64,000 nucleotides of DNA, taken from positions 102,493 through 166,492 of the forward strand of contig KV918923.1 in the NCBI GenBank assembly GCA_002049455.2, written 5' to 3'. Below the pieces are notes generated by a model, which was given only the letters and a program-made list of their open reading frames with translations, had not been told where the DNA came from and made no database searches. Numbering within the stretch: the stretch's first letter is position 1; each line of letters opens with the position of its first letter. Below are positions 1-11,434 of the stretch, piece after piece. The stretch is from Porphyra umbilicalis. Lineage: Eukaryota; Rhodophyta; Bangiophyceae; Bangiales; Bangiaceae. Position numbers and translations under genes: made by a program.

Positions 1-1
1 G

Positions 2-406
2 ATCACTCAACCCCCGCCCGGCCAGTCGTCTGTTGATTTTTTAGTGTTTGTGTTGGCCCATCTTTTACCCAGTATGAACGCCTATGACCCTGCTTTACCC
101 TGGGCTGACCAACCCGACCGTTGCGTTTTGATTTTAGACAATGCTCGCGTTCACGACGAGCTTGCTTTGGCTGTGATTGAGGCTGCTGGCGTCTTTGTTT
201 GTCGCCTCCCGCCGTACAGCCCGGACTTCAATCCGATTGAGGATGTCTTCTCAGTCGGCAGCAGTTGGTTGCGTCGCAACGTAACTCCGGAGCAGTTCAA
301 CGACTGGCCCTTCCTGAGTATTGCAGCAATGCTATCACACATCACCCCGGCGATGTGCACTGGCTTCGTCCGGGCGGCCGTCAAAAACTACTGCTTCTAC
401 ATCTGA
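2..406 (+). pseudogene. DDE transposase, C-terminal part (IS630/Tc1-mariner type), cut by window edge
   Basis: This reading frame is already open at the first base, so the gene begins outside the window; it stops at 404-406. The translation carries LDNARVH, the second catalytic Asp region of DDE transposases, followed by LPPYSPDFNPIEDVF, the third-acidic-residue block (P-x-Y-S-P-x-x-N-P-I-E) typical of IS630/Tc1-mariner and DDE_3 enzymes. The RNase H-like fold would cut and join transposon DNA ends. Only the last ~130 residues are visible, so whether the element is intact is unknown. The satellite array starts about 250 bp downstream. The family is clear; subfamily is not. Confidence 0.8.
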
Positions 407-660
407 GGGCCGAACATGGTACGTGATCGACTCTATCTTGCTTGCGCGTGCTCATCCCCCACTAACAAGTCCCAATGCACAACGTCTCCCAACACAAAGC
501 CAGGCACCAGACGGAACACGGAACTCAAAGACCGCGTACGACGTGTCCAAGATTAGAACCGATGAGGTCGACACAGCCCCACCAATGCTGCGGTGTTGGT
601 TCTTCTGCACCACCCCAATCGACAGGTATTGACATGCAGTCGTTTGCGGTCGCAAGCGCT
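407..660. other. Spacer between transposase fragment and satellite array
   Basis: No gene recognised. The sequence is of moderate GC, unlike the GC-rich satellite that follows. It could be the end of the transposon that carries the upstream DDE gene, but no terminal repeat was identified. Confidence 0.3.
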
Positions 661-2400
661 GAATGTTTCCATGCATCCATCGGTCTGTGCTGTCACCTTC
701 GATTTCCTATGGTCTGTGACTGTTTTGACCCCCCCGGTGAACTCCCCGCCGAACAATAGGTCGGAGACTCGTGGGGTGGCGACGGCGACGGCGGCGGATT
801 GCGTGCAGCAAAACATTGCACGCCGTCAGGAGCCGTGCGCGCCGCCCCTGGTTCTGGGGGGCGCGTTTGAGTGGCGGGGGCGCCGCCTTGGAGGGGGCGT
901 GGGGGGTGGTATGGACAGCGGTGCGGCTGGACGGCTGATGCGTGCGCGACGGACGGGTACGTGCTTTGCGTAGGGTGCGCTGTCGCTTGATTGACTTGCT
1001 GTGTGTGTGGTCTTTGTGTGCTTGCATCTCCGTGTAGGGACACAGCGGGTGCACGCACGACAGCAGGCGGCATGGCGCGCCGGAGGAAGCCGGAACGGTG
1101 GCGCCGCCGTCGCTGGGGTTGGTGTGTACATGCGAAATGAAAAGGAACTGACGTGCTGTGGTTGGTGATGGCGTTTGCTCTCCTTTTGACTGCCTCCCTT
1201 GGTCTGTGCTTCTTTCTTTGTATTCCTATGGTCTGTGCCTGTTTTTGACCCCCCCGGTGAAATCCCCGTCCAACAATAGGTCGGGGATTGGGGCAGTGGC
1301 GCCGGCGACGGCGGCGGACTGCGTGCAGCAACACGTTGCACGCCGTCGGGTGGCGTGCGCGCCGCTCCTGGTTCTGGGGGGCGCGTTTGAGTGGACGGGG
1401 CGCCGCCTTGGAGGGGGCGTGGCGGGTGCTGTGGACAGCGGTGCGCCTGGACGGTTGATGTGGGCGAGACGGACGGGTACGTGCTTTTTGTGGGGTGCAC
1501 TGTCGCTTAATTGACTTGCTGTGTGTGTGGTCTTTGTGTGCGTGCATCGCCGTGTAGGGACACAGCGGGTGCACGCACGACAGCAGGCGGCATGGCGCGC
1601 TGGAGGAAGTCGGGCCGGTGGCGCCGCCGTCGCTGGGGTTGGTGTGTACATGCGAAATGAAAAGGAACTGACGTGCTGTGTTTGGTGATGGTGTTCGCTT
1701 GCTTTTTCACTGCATCCCTTGGTCTGTACTTTTTTCTTTGTATTCCTATGGTCTGTGCCTGTTTTTGACCCCCCCGGTGAACTCCCCGTCCAACAATAGG
1801 TCGGGGATTGGGGCAGTGGCGCCGGCGACGGCGGCGGACTGCGTGCAGCAACACGTTGCACGCCGTCGGGTGGCGTGCGCGCCGCTCCTGGGTCTGGAGG
1901 GCGCGTTTGAGTGCACGGGGTGCCGCCTTGGAGGGGGTGTGCGGGTGCTGTGGACAGTGGTGCGCCTGGACGGTTGATGTGGGCGAGACGGACGGGTACG
2001 TGCTTTGTGTGGGGTGCGCTGTCGCTTGATTGACTTGCTGTGTGTGTGGTCTTTGTGTGCGTGCATCGCCGTGTAGGGACACAGCGGGTGCACGCACGAC
2101 AGCAGGCGGCATGGCGCGCCGGAGGAAGCCGGAACGGTGGCGCCGCCGTCGCTGGGGTTGGTGTGTACATGCGAAATGAAAAGGAACTGACGTGCTGTGT
2201 TTGGTGATGGTGTTCGCTTGCTTTTTCACTGCATCCCTTGGTCTGTACTTTTTTCTTTGTATTCCTATGGTCTGTGCCTGTTTTTGACCCCCCCGGTGAA
2301 CTCCCCGTCCAACAATAGGTCGGGGATTGGGGCGGTGGCGACGGCGACGGCGGCGGATTGCGTGCACAAACACGTTTCTGACGGCCTCACGGCAGGCGCA
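660..2400. repeat. Tandem satellite, ~520-bp unit, three units plus a partial one
   Basis: The phrase CCTATGGTCTGTG recurs near 706, 1225, 1745 and 2264, giving a period of 519-520 bp. Each unit contains a run of C before GGTGAA, a GC-rich block, and a moderate-GC tail ending in a CTTTGTATT stretch. Long ORFs on both strands repeat with the unit and have no recognisable domain, so I treat them as by-products of the repeat. The first unit is the most diverged. Copies reappear inverted at about 5020-6190 as part of the large palindrome. Confidence 0.9.
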
Positions 2401-3680
2401 AGCCCTTGATTTGGGCAGGCGTCATCCAGTTGCGTCATCGGACGCGACGCGTTTTGCTTGTCGTGCTGTCGTGACGGCTTCGCATGGGTTTTGTGTTTTG
2501 TCGTTGTGCCTTTGTTTTGTTTCCCTTTGCTGCCGCTAGTGGGCATGGGACGATGGTACTTTCAGTGGGTTGGCCACCTGTTCTTTTGCCACGCACGGGC
2601 AGGTCTTTCCTTTTTTTCATCGAGAGTTGTTCCTCGGTGTGTTACCGTGTTCCTTTGCTTCTCCTGTGTGTGTTTTCTTTCTTTTCTACCTTGTCGCCGT
2701 GGTTGGTCTTTTGTGTTTCATCAAACGGTCGCTGTCTTTGTTTTGTATCCACTTTGCGACACAGAACAGTTGGCTAAGGAAAGGCTTGTGACATGTAATC
2801 ATGTCATGGCTCAAGTGAGACGCCGCAAGGGGCTGTGCAAGCGACGCAAAGCTGTTGAGCAGAAGACAGAGGCTTAGGTGCGTCTGACAGAGGGCACGGA
2901 GGTGGGTGGGGGGAGGCATAGTGAGTAGGGGGCCCCCATTTGCAAAAATGGTTCCGAGGACGTCAGTGCGGTGGGTGTGTTGCGGAAGGGCAACTGTGAG
3001 GCTTCTTGACTGTTGCCGGAACGCGCGAACAGCTGGGAGCGTCAGAGACGCCTAAAATGCGCAAGGTGGTCAGCACCGGCCATAATGGGGGGACATGTGC
3101 GAGAAAAGCGGCATCCGGAATGTTGGGGGGGAGGGAGGAGATAGAGGGCAGAATGCTGGAGGGGGGGTGGGGCCGTGCGAGCAGTCGACAGCTGGCGGTT
3201 TTACTGCTGGCAATGACCGCGGCGGTGTAAACGCTGCGGTGTGCTGCTAAAAGGGTGAGGAGTGGGAGGGGGAGATGCTCTGACGAGGAAGCATCCATAC
3301 ACCGGCCAACTGCGGCGGACAGGTTGGCGCATCCCGAGCGCGGTCCGCGGCGTGCCCGCCGCGGCCGCTGGCTGCCGCAAGAAGACCGAAAGTGGCCAAG
3401 TCCAGAGAGACGCCACCTCCATCATTGTTGGAGCGAGTGTCGATCGTCCGCCATGTGGACCAATCAGAAGGCAATGTCAGATGCGAGAACCGCATTGCAA
3501 AGCCCCCCCCCATTTATCCGCGTGGATCGGGGGTGGGGACGGCACCCGCTGCCATCGCGCCTCAGGCGCGTTTCCAGCCGCCTTCGTGCTCTTGACCTGT
3601 CTGTTGGGAAATATTTGATCCCACGGCCCGATCGTGGTCTTCTTGGAGGTGACATCTGGCGGTGCTCACTCCGAAACTGT
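1240..3680 (+). repeat. Left arm of a ~4.9 kb inverted repeat
   Basis: Position x in this arm mirrors position 7422 minus x in the right arm. Mirrored ORFs have identical translations over the inner ~1.4 kb (for example 2458-2877 plus and 4545-4964 minus). The outer part, made of the 520-bp satellite, differs by scattered substitutions, and similarity fades near 1240. A 61-bp unpaired spacer lies at the centre. A foldback element, a palindromic duplication and an assembly chimera are all possible. Confidence 0.92.
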
Positions 3681-3741
3681 TCTTGCCGCTCAAAAAGAAC
3701 CGACTTTGACTGACAAAAGACCAGACACAGAGCGACAAGAC

Positions 3742-6183
3742 CAGTTTCAGAGTGCGCACATCCAGATGTCACCTCCAAGAAGACCACGATCGGACCGTGG
3801 GATCAAATATTTCCCAACAGACAGGTCAAGAGCACGAAGGCGGCTGGAAACGCGCCTGAGGCGCGATGGCAGCGGGTGCCGTCCCCACCCCCGATCCACG
3901 CGGATAAATGGGGGGGGGCTTTGCAATGCGGTTCTCGCATCTGACATTGCCTTCTGATTGGTCCACATGGCGGACGATCGACACTCGCTCCAACAATGAT
4001 GGAGGTGGCGTCTCTCTGGACTTGGCCACTTTCGGTCTTCTTGCGGCAGCCAGCGGCCGCGGCGGGCACGCCGCGGACCGCGCTCGGGATGCGCCAACCT
4101 GTCCGCCGCAGTTGGCCGGTGTATGGATGCTTCCTCGTCAGAGCATCTCCCCCCTCCCACTCCTCACCCTTTTAGCAGCACACCGCAGCGTTTACACCGC
4201 CGCGGTCATTGCCAGCAGTAAAACCGCCAGCTGTCGACTGCTCGCACGGCCCCACCCCCCCTCCAGCATTCTGCCCTCTATCTCCTCCCTCCCCCCCAAC
4301 ATTCCGGATGCCGCTTTTCTCGCACATGTCCCCCCATTATGGCCGGTGCTGACCACCTTGCGCATTTTAGGCGTCTCTGACGCTCCCAGCTGTTCGCGCG
4401 TTCCGGCAACAGTCAAGAAGCCTCACAGTTGCCCTTCCGCAACACACCCACCGCACTGACGTCCTCGGAACCATTTTTGCAAATGGGGGCCCCCTACTCA
4501 CTATGCCTCCCCCCACCCACCTCCGTGCCCTCTGTCAGACGCACCTAAGCCTCTGTCTTCTGCTCAACAGCTTTGCGTCGCTTGCACAGCCCCTTGCGGC
4601 GTCTCACTTGAGCCATGACATGATTACATGTCACAAGCCTTTCCTTAGCCAACTGTTCTGTGTCGCAAAGTGGATACAAAACAAAGACAGCGACCGTTTG
4701 ATGAAACACAAAAGACCAACCACGGCGACAAGGTAGAAAAGAAAGAAAACACACACAGGAGAAGCAAAGGAACACGGTAACACACCGAGGAACAACTCTC
4801 GATGAAAAAAAGGAAAGACCTGCCCGTGCGTGGCAAAAGAACAGGTGGCCAACCCACTGAAAGTACCATCGTCCCATGCCCACTAGCGGCAGCAAAGGGA
4901 AACAAAACAAAGGCACAACGACAAAACACAAAACCCATGCGAAGCCGTCACGACAGCACGACAAGCAAAACGCGTCGCGTCCGATGACGCAACTGGATGA
5001 CGCCTGCCCAAATCAAGGGCTTGCGCCTGCCGTGAGGCCGTCAGAAACGTGTTTGTGCACGCAATCCGCCGCCGTCGCCGTCGCCACCGCCCCAATCCCC
5101 GACCTATTGTTGGACGGGGAGTTCACCGGGGGGGTCAAAAACAGGCACAGACCATAGGAATACAAAGAAAAAAGTACAGACCAAGGGATGCAGTGAAAAA
5201 GCAAGCGAACACCATCACCAAACACAGCACGTCAGTTCCTTTTCATTTCGCATGTACACACCAACCCCAGCGACGGCGGCGCCACCGTTCCGGCTTCCTC
5301 CGGCGCGCCATGCCGCCTGCTGTCGTGCGTGCACCCGCTGTGTCCCTACACGGCGATGCACGCACACAAAGACCACACACACAGCAAGTCAATCAAGCGA
5401 CAGCGCACCCCACACAAAGCACGTACCCGTCCGTCTCGCCCACATCAACCGTCCAGGCGCACCACTGTCCACAGCACCCGCACACCCCCTCCAAGGCGGC
5501 ACCCCGTGCACTCAAACGCGCCCTCCAGACCCAGGAGCGGCGCGCACGCCACCCGACGGCGTGCAACGTGTTGCTGCACGCAGTCTGCCGCCGTCGCCGG
5601 CGCCACTGCCCCAATCCCCGACCTATTGTTGGACGGGGAGTTCACCGGGGGGGTCAAAAACAGGCACAGACCATAGGAATACAAAGAAAAAAGTACAGAC
5701 CAAGGGATGCAGTGAAAAAGCAAGCGAACACCATCACCAAACACAGCACGTCAGTTCCTTTTCATTTCGCATGTACACACCAACCCCAGCGACGGCGGCG
5801 CCACCGTTCCGGCTTCCTCCGGCGCGCCATGCCGCCTGCTGTCGTGCGTGCACCCGCTGTGTCCCTACACGGCGATCCACGCACACAAAGACCACACACA
5901 CAGCAAGTCAATCAAGCGACAGTGCACCCCACACAAAGCACGTACCCGTCCGTCTCGCCCACATCAACCGTCCAGGCGCACCGCTGTCCACAGCACCCGC
6001 CACGCCCCCTCCAAGACGGCGTTTCGTCCACTGAGACGCGCCTACCAGAACCAGGAGCGGCGCGCACGCCACCCGACGGCGTGCAACGTGTTGCTGCACG
6101 CAATCCGCCGCCGTCGCCGGCGCCACTGCCCCAACCACCGACCTATTGTTGGTTGGGCAGCTCACTGGGGGAGTGAAAATGAG
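3742..6183 (-). repeat. Right arm of the ~4.9 kb inverted repeat, with inverted 520-bp satellite
   Basis: This is the reverse complement of 1240-3680. It contains a full satellite unit (about 5157-5676) that matches its mirror almost exactly and a second unit (5677-6183) that is more diverged, including substitutions near 5819 and 5876. The arm ends about 90 bp before the stop codon of the unknown minus-strand gene. The central spacer (3681-3741) contains no feature I recognise. Confidence 0.92.
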
Positions 6184-6270
6184 GCCCCGACGTTCGGAAC
6201 ACGGAAAATTGGACAAAGGACAACGAGCGGTGTGAAGCAGCGAGCGGGCTTCCCCGCCACGGGCCTCGTG

Positions 6271-7952
6271 TCAGTGCATTCTGCGTGGTTCGTCTTGAAT
6301 GATCTGGGTCATTGCGTACAACCCGCCGTTGCGAATGAGACGCAAAGAGACGACATCCTGTTGAGCTGTGGCAACAATGTAGGCGTGCGAGTAAACATAC
6401 CTTCGAGAAGTGAACAGAGAGGCCCTCATTGCTCCGACGCAGCTCCAAGATGTACTGTTTCACCGCCGTTAGTGCGGCAATGTTGGTCAGCTTTGCCTCG
6501 GAGGCGCAAGTCGTGAGGATCTCCATCAGTGCTTCGGTCGTGACTGTTTCAGCAGTCAGAGAGGACCCACTAAAGTAGTAAGGCTCGTCGAAGAAGGCCT
6601 TAAAAGTAGAGCGCACCTGGGCAGCGAGCTCACCAGTGGAGATGTTTGCAAACCTCATACCTGCGGTGCGAAGCTGCATGCCCGTGCGCCCCGAAAAATA
6701 GTTGCACGAGCCATAAATCTCGGTGTTGGCCCCCATGCGCGTTGCGCGCATCTTGACCTCCCCGAGCACGTCCTTCATAGACTTGCGCTTGGCGGGGCTA
6801 TACTTCGGCTGCTCTAAAGCCCGGAAGGCCCCGTCAAATGTGGCCAAAGCAGCCGCCCGGGCCTCCTCCACCGTAGAACCTGCCACGCTCCCAGCCGACA
6901 TGATGCCCACCGGCGGGGCCGACACGTCCCGTCCGCCGTGCATGCTTCGATCGGCCGCCATGGCACCGGCGATTCGAGCGCCCCCGACCGAGGCCCCAGC
7001 ATCCTTGGCAGCAGCGATGGCGGCGTCGGCGCGGCGAGCACGGGGATGGGCCGCCGCCCCGCCGAGGCCCCACTCGTCGACGATCGTGGCTTGGGCGACG
7101 TGCATAGCCAACGTGCTCGGGACCGGGCCAGCAGGGGCCTCTGCAAGGGCCTTCTTTCCGGCAGCCCGCTTGAGCTTCTTCTGGCGCACTGTCGGCGGGC
7201 GCTCGGCCATGTCCTCAAGCACACGCGACTGCATGTCGGACACCGAATATTGGAGGCAAACAAATACCGCCGCTTTGCCGGATTTGTCGGGTATCTTGGG
7301 TACCTGCATGTCACAGGTGTGACCACGCTCATGGCAGGTCTCACAGGACACCATACAGGTCGTGCAGGTATCTTGGCCGCATTCGCATAGGTATACCCCT
7401 GTCAGCACGAGCGGGCAAACGTCGGCTCTGTGATCTGCGAGGCGGCACGCGCTGCAACGCCTGATCGCTTTGGGCGACGATCCTGCCTCGGAGAAGAACA
7501 AGAAAGGGCATGCAGTGATGATAACAAACACGCCCCCAAAATCAAAGACAGCGCCATGTGCAATAGTCAGAATAATGCTGGTCATCGGAGGCACATGAAA
7601 CAGGCCAATTGATGAACTGGTTGGTATGGCAAGAGTATCATCAGTGCGTACCTGCAGGGCTCGCCGGGTTCGACGAGGGGCTCCCGCTGCTCGACGGCGA
7701 CGAGCGCGCGGCCACCGGCGAGTCAACCTCCATGATGATGTGCTCGACTAAGCACCCACCAGCGCGGCAGGTCGTACGTGGCAACCGGGCCGTAACTGGC
7801 GGCTGTGGCGTCGAAGAGGAAGCTCGTAATGATGATGGATCCAACGACGGTGGGGTCGACGACGATGAGACTCTCGTGGAACCCTCTCCCCCGTCTGAGA
7901 GCCTGGGAGGCACAAAAAGGGCAGTTTTCCGGCCCAGAAAAGGGCGGTTCAT
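6271..7952 (-). CDS. Unknown 489-aa protein with Cys-rich zinc-binding region, three exons
   Basis: I assemble complement(join(6271..6357, 6401..7482, 7652..7952)), 490 codons with stop and no internal stop. The 169-nt first intron has donor GTACGC after CCCTGCAG and acceptor GAGGCAG; splicing joins two different frames as SPAG-SSPKAIRRC. The second intron is only 43 nt (GTATGT to CAACAG) and leads into DVVSLRLIRNGGLYA. The start ATG at 7952 follows an in-frame stop. Exon 1 is Ser/Pro-rich. Exon 2 opens with CSACRLADH, then LCECGQDTCTTCMVSCETC and HERGHTC, Cys/His spacing suggesting zinc ligands, then a Lys-rich segment, an Ala-rich middle and a helical C-terminal part. I recognise no family. 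It could be a transposon-encoded protein or a lineage-specific gene. The intact, splice-consistent frame argues that it is real. Confidence 0.6.
7483..7651 (-). other. Intron 1 of the zinc-binding protein gene (169 nt)
   Basis: On the minus strand the intron begins GTACGC directly after CCCTGCAG and ends CCGAGGCAG. Removing it restores one continuous frame of phase 1 across the two exons. Reading through it gives a hydrophobic, unrelated segment. A second candidate intron is 6358-6400 in the same gene. Confidence 0.65.
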
Positions 7953-9195
7953 TGGCAACGCTGCCAGGCGGTACTGCTCGAGCCGTAATTAACAACGACG
8001 CGGGGACTTCTTTCAAGATGTGCATGCCACATCCATATAAGTGCCTTCCTTTTTCGCTAATGATTCGAAGCATTTTCAGTTAAGATTCATTGGGTGTTCC
8101 CGTCACCCAGAACCGTTCCGGGGCCATGAGGACAAAATTGGGGGATCAGCAATATTGTGAAGGGGATGCCAGTGAGTTCTTACAGTCGAAAATGTGCGGA
8201 TTTGCTGCCATCGGGCGCCCACGCTTGAAGAGCATCTTCACAAAGGGAGGCCTTCGTAAATACCATGCACACACATCGTTTGGACTTTGATTGCAGCCGT
8301 GATGGAAAGAAGGGGGGCTACTACATGTCTGGCCAAATATTTTAGAAGGTCAATCGAGGGGTCTCGTCGGCCAATTGGGGCACAGCAACAAAACGAAGTT
8401 TTTCCAATGTTTGTGTCCGCACGTGGGCAGGCGGCAGCTTTTTGGCGCCAACCTGGACGAGGGGAAGAGAATATCCGCATGATTGCCGTGATGTCCTACT
8501 ACTCATATAAGCGGATGAGAGAGCTCATCACTCCTCCAGTGCATGCTCTGCTGCAAGTATTCAAATTATTTGCAGTGTTGTGCTCGTGTTGTAGGTCCTT
8601 TTCATGAGGCACACCCCTGCGGTGGGAAGTGAACTCCAATATTCCCATTGGCTGGGAAGTGGCGACTTCCCAGGGTACCCTTCCTTGGCTGAATGAGGTG
8701 TAACGCTCGTTCCCAGAAATTGAAGTACATAGTACTTCGATAGTTCTGTACACCTGCTTCATGCAGGATCTATTTCTTTCGAGAAATACAGACTGTTGGG
8801 GAGCTCTCATCGTGCCAAGTTCGCTGCGCAGCTGGTGGCCGTGACATGCTGTCGTGGGCATGTCTGGCGCTTCCGGTTCGAGATGAACTCCCGCCATCGA
8901 AGTTTTTTGGTAGCTTGGTATTCGCGCGTCTGGTTGGTGCCACGCCGCAGAGCCCAACGATGGCGCTTCTCTTGTTTTCAGAGAGCGGTAAGAGTGGTTC
9001 GCGCCCATTTTTGGGTCGTAGGTCCACGGTTGTCGCGCAGTTTTGAGCCCTACAATGATAAATAGTGACTCAAAAGCAGGTCAGCGCTTCTGGCGCGCGT
9101 CGCCGACCACCGTAGAGGTCACCCGTACAGCGTCGGTCCCTTGCTTCCAGGACTTTGCTGTGACCCTGCGGCCTCTTTGCTTGCCCCTACAGACC
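7953..9195. other. Intergenic, moderate GC, no gene recognised
   Basis: This stretch is less GC-rich than its surroundings. ORFs up to 169 aa exist (8499-9008, minus) but show no domain. One short perfect inverted repeat, GAAGTAC-ATA-GTACTTC, lies near 8723. The right end should hold the promoter and leader of the tyrosine recombinase gene. Confidence 0.4.
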
Positions 9196-10868
9196 ATGGA
9201 CGCGGCGCTCCTGCTGCATGCCGTTGATGATGCCGCGGGTGGCCTGCAGCACGCGGCTGATGTGGACACTGACGATGAGAGCAACGAGGTTGAGGACTTC
9301 GGCCCTGGTGCTATCGATTTCGCTCGTATGCCGCCCGCAGGCGTCCCGGAGGTGGGACCACTTGCTTTTGAGAAAGAGAGCGCAGCAAGGGCGGCCCGAC
9401 GGGCTTCGCCTAGTAGCGCCGCTTCTAGTGCACTGGGCTCGCACACGTGGAGCGCTATTGAGAGTGCCACCTCCGCTTCATCCGATTTCTTGCCCTTGCT
9501 TACGGTGTGGTCGACGACGCCGGGGGCGGGGACCTGGCGGCACAGGGCAAGCGTATGGCCGTGACGTTGGACGGTGCGCTTCCTTTCCGCCTTCATCGTT
9601 GCTTGGCGTTGTTGCGGGAGGGGGGGCGCAAGCACCTTGTCGGTGGACGGATCGTTCCTTTGGCGATGATGTCCGTGCGCAACATTGCTTCGTCGCTGGG
9701 CTACTTTTTTGCTTTCTCCACCCGTGATTTTGCGGGGAAGACGCCTTATGTGGCTGGCTGTGGCGACCGCGACGAGCCGTACAAGGCGTTGCCGCTGGCT
9801 GACCGCACACCCGCTCAGGTCGCCAACGGCGAAACGCATTGCGGCTGCCCGCTCAAGTCCCAGGTCGTCGCTGGATGGCTCCAAGGCTCGAAGAAGCAGG
9901 CGACCAGATTGGGTGAGGCATCGGCCCAGACCCCCCTTGTGACGGCGGACAACATGGCTGTGGCGTGCGACTTGGCGACGGACGGGGTCGACATTGATGA
10001 TTTTGACGAGCCGCTCACCGCGCTGCAGTACGAGCGTCTCACCGTGTACGTTATCATGGTGTTCAGCTTCTGCACAATGTTGCGCCCTGAAAACCTTTTG
10101 AAGCTCACGGCGCGGGACGTCTTCTTCCCTCCAGACTTCGGGGAAAACGCGGCATTTTTACAAGAACACGGCTGCCCTAGGTGGGTCAAGGTACGCTATT
10201 CGCAGTTGAAGACCAACGTTGCGGGAACTGCGCCCGCTCCGGCCTACTACGTTTGGTCTTCAGATGCCACCGACGAGGAGACGTGCGCCTCACCGGAGAA
10301 CGACTCTGCGAGTGTGTGTGTCCGTTGCCCAGAGCTTTGGTGCGACCTGCCCTACTTTGTGTACCTCTTTGTGCAACTTCGGGCAGAGGACCCGTGCTTT
10401 GACATGACCGCCTCGGTGCCCTGCTTTGTGGTGCCTGTTGCCGGTAATCCTGGCGGGGTGGGTGCTATGGGCAACATCCCAGTGACGAAGACATGGTGGC
10501 AGCAGCGGCTTTCGTCTTTCGTCTTGGTATTTGACCCATTGCTGAGCGCGCGTGGGGTGGGTGGTCTCTACGGGTTTCGCCGGGGGGCGACGCAGTTTTG
10601 GTTGAGTTACACGGGGAACGTGGAGATGGTCATGCGGATGGGAGTATGGAAGCCCAACTCCACGCGCTTCCTTTTTTATGTTCTCAACTACCGCTGCAGG
10701 GGGACGTTTAGAGCCCGCATCGTAGATTACTATCGAGCGGACCGGCAGGACCTGGTGGAGCGTCTCGAGGAGATGGTGAGCGGGTTCAGGGAGTGGTTTG
10801 AGACACGCTTGTTTGACTTGTACGAAGAGAGGCAGGGAAACTTCTTTGCGGGGGGCTTTGCGGTTTAA
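9196..10868 (+). CDS. Tyrosine recombinase of a mobile element, one apparent frameshift
   Basis: The start ATG at 9196 sits in ACCATGG and follows a CCCCTACAG acceptor-like site. After an acidic N-terminus, the frame changes near 9459, where TWSAIE should continue as CHLRFIRFLALAYG, the N-terminal core-binding helix of tyrosine recombinases; a 2-base insertion (GAGAG for GAG) explains it. The catalytic domain shows LRPENLLKLTARDV (first Arg, 10083), YGFRRG (the H-x-x-R box at 10569-10580, with Tyr in place of His), GVWKP (Trp at the His/Trp position, 10647) and the candidate nucleophile Tyr at 10677. Such enzymes cut and join DNA through a phosphotyrosine in Crypton and DIRS elements. No reverse transcriptase lies beside it, which favours a Crypton-like element. 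It is probably inactive if the frameshift is real. Confidence 0.72.
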
Positions 10869-11434
10869 GTGGCGACCAAGGTGATGACCATGGTTGATGT
10901 GCTCCTGCGGACGCACGCCGGCATGGTTGAGGGGGGTGTTGCATAGTTATTCTCTACTTTAAGAAGGTTCTATCCTCCCTCACTTCTCACCGCTCGAAGT
11001 GTACACGCCCGACACCGAAAACTGGGGTCCGTATGCAAAGATGAATGAACAGACGCCAGAACCAGAGCCTCTCAATGGGGACTGCGTCCGGATGCTTTCG
11101 CTTTGAGCGCACACCCACAGCACCCTCCGCCGCAGGGCGTGGTGGACGATCACACAGGAAGCGACTCGGAGTCTACTACCCGCACTTCCACTTCGCTTCC
11201 GATACCCCCCCCACATACTTGGCGCCGCGCGCGAAAACGCGGCCACCAACAGATGCAGCCGCGCCGAATGAGGTGTACAACGTCTTCCGCGGCGCCGTGA
11301 GTAGCCGCGACGGCTAGCCGGTACGGCGGCGGCAGCGGCAGAGGCAGAGACCAACTCTCGTACGCTGGTGTGCTTGTAGCATGGATGCCGCCTGTCATGG
11401 CGCCCGTGGCGGCGACGTCAACCACCCACGGCGG
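10869..11434. other. Gap after the recombinase; no gene recognised
   Basis: There are short ORFs only, without domains. The element end of the recombinase-bearing transposon should lie here, but I could not find a repeat that pairs with a sequence upstream of 9196. Confidence 0.3.

Noticed and set aside
2458-2877. 139-aa ORF with hydrophobic stretches, present in both palindrome arms
   Set aside because: Hydrophobicity comes from T-rich codons (Phe, Leu, Val, Cys); no signal peptide logic or family. Duplicate only because it lies in the arm.
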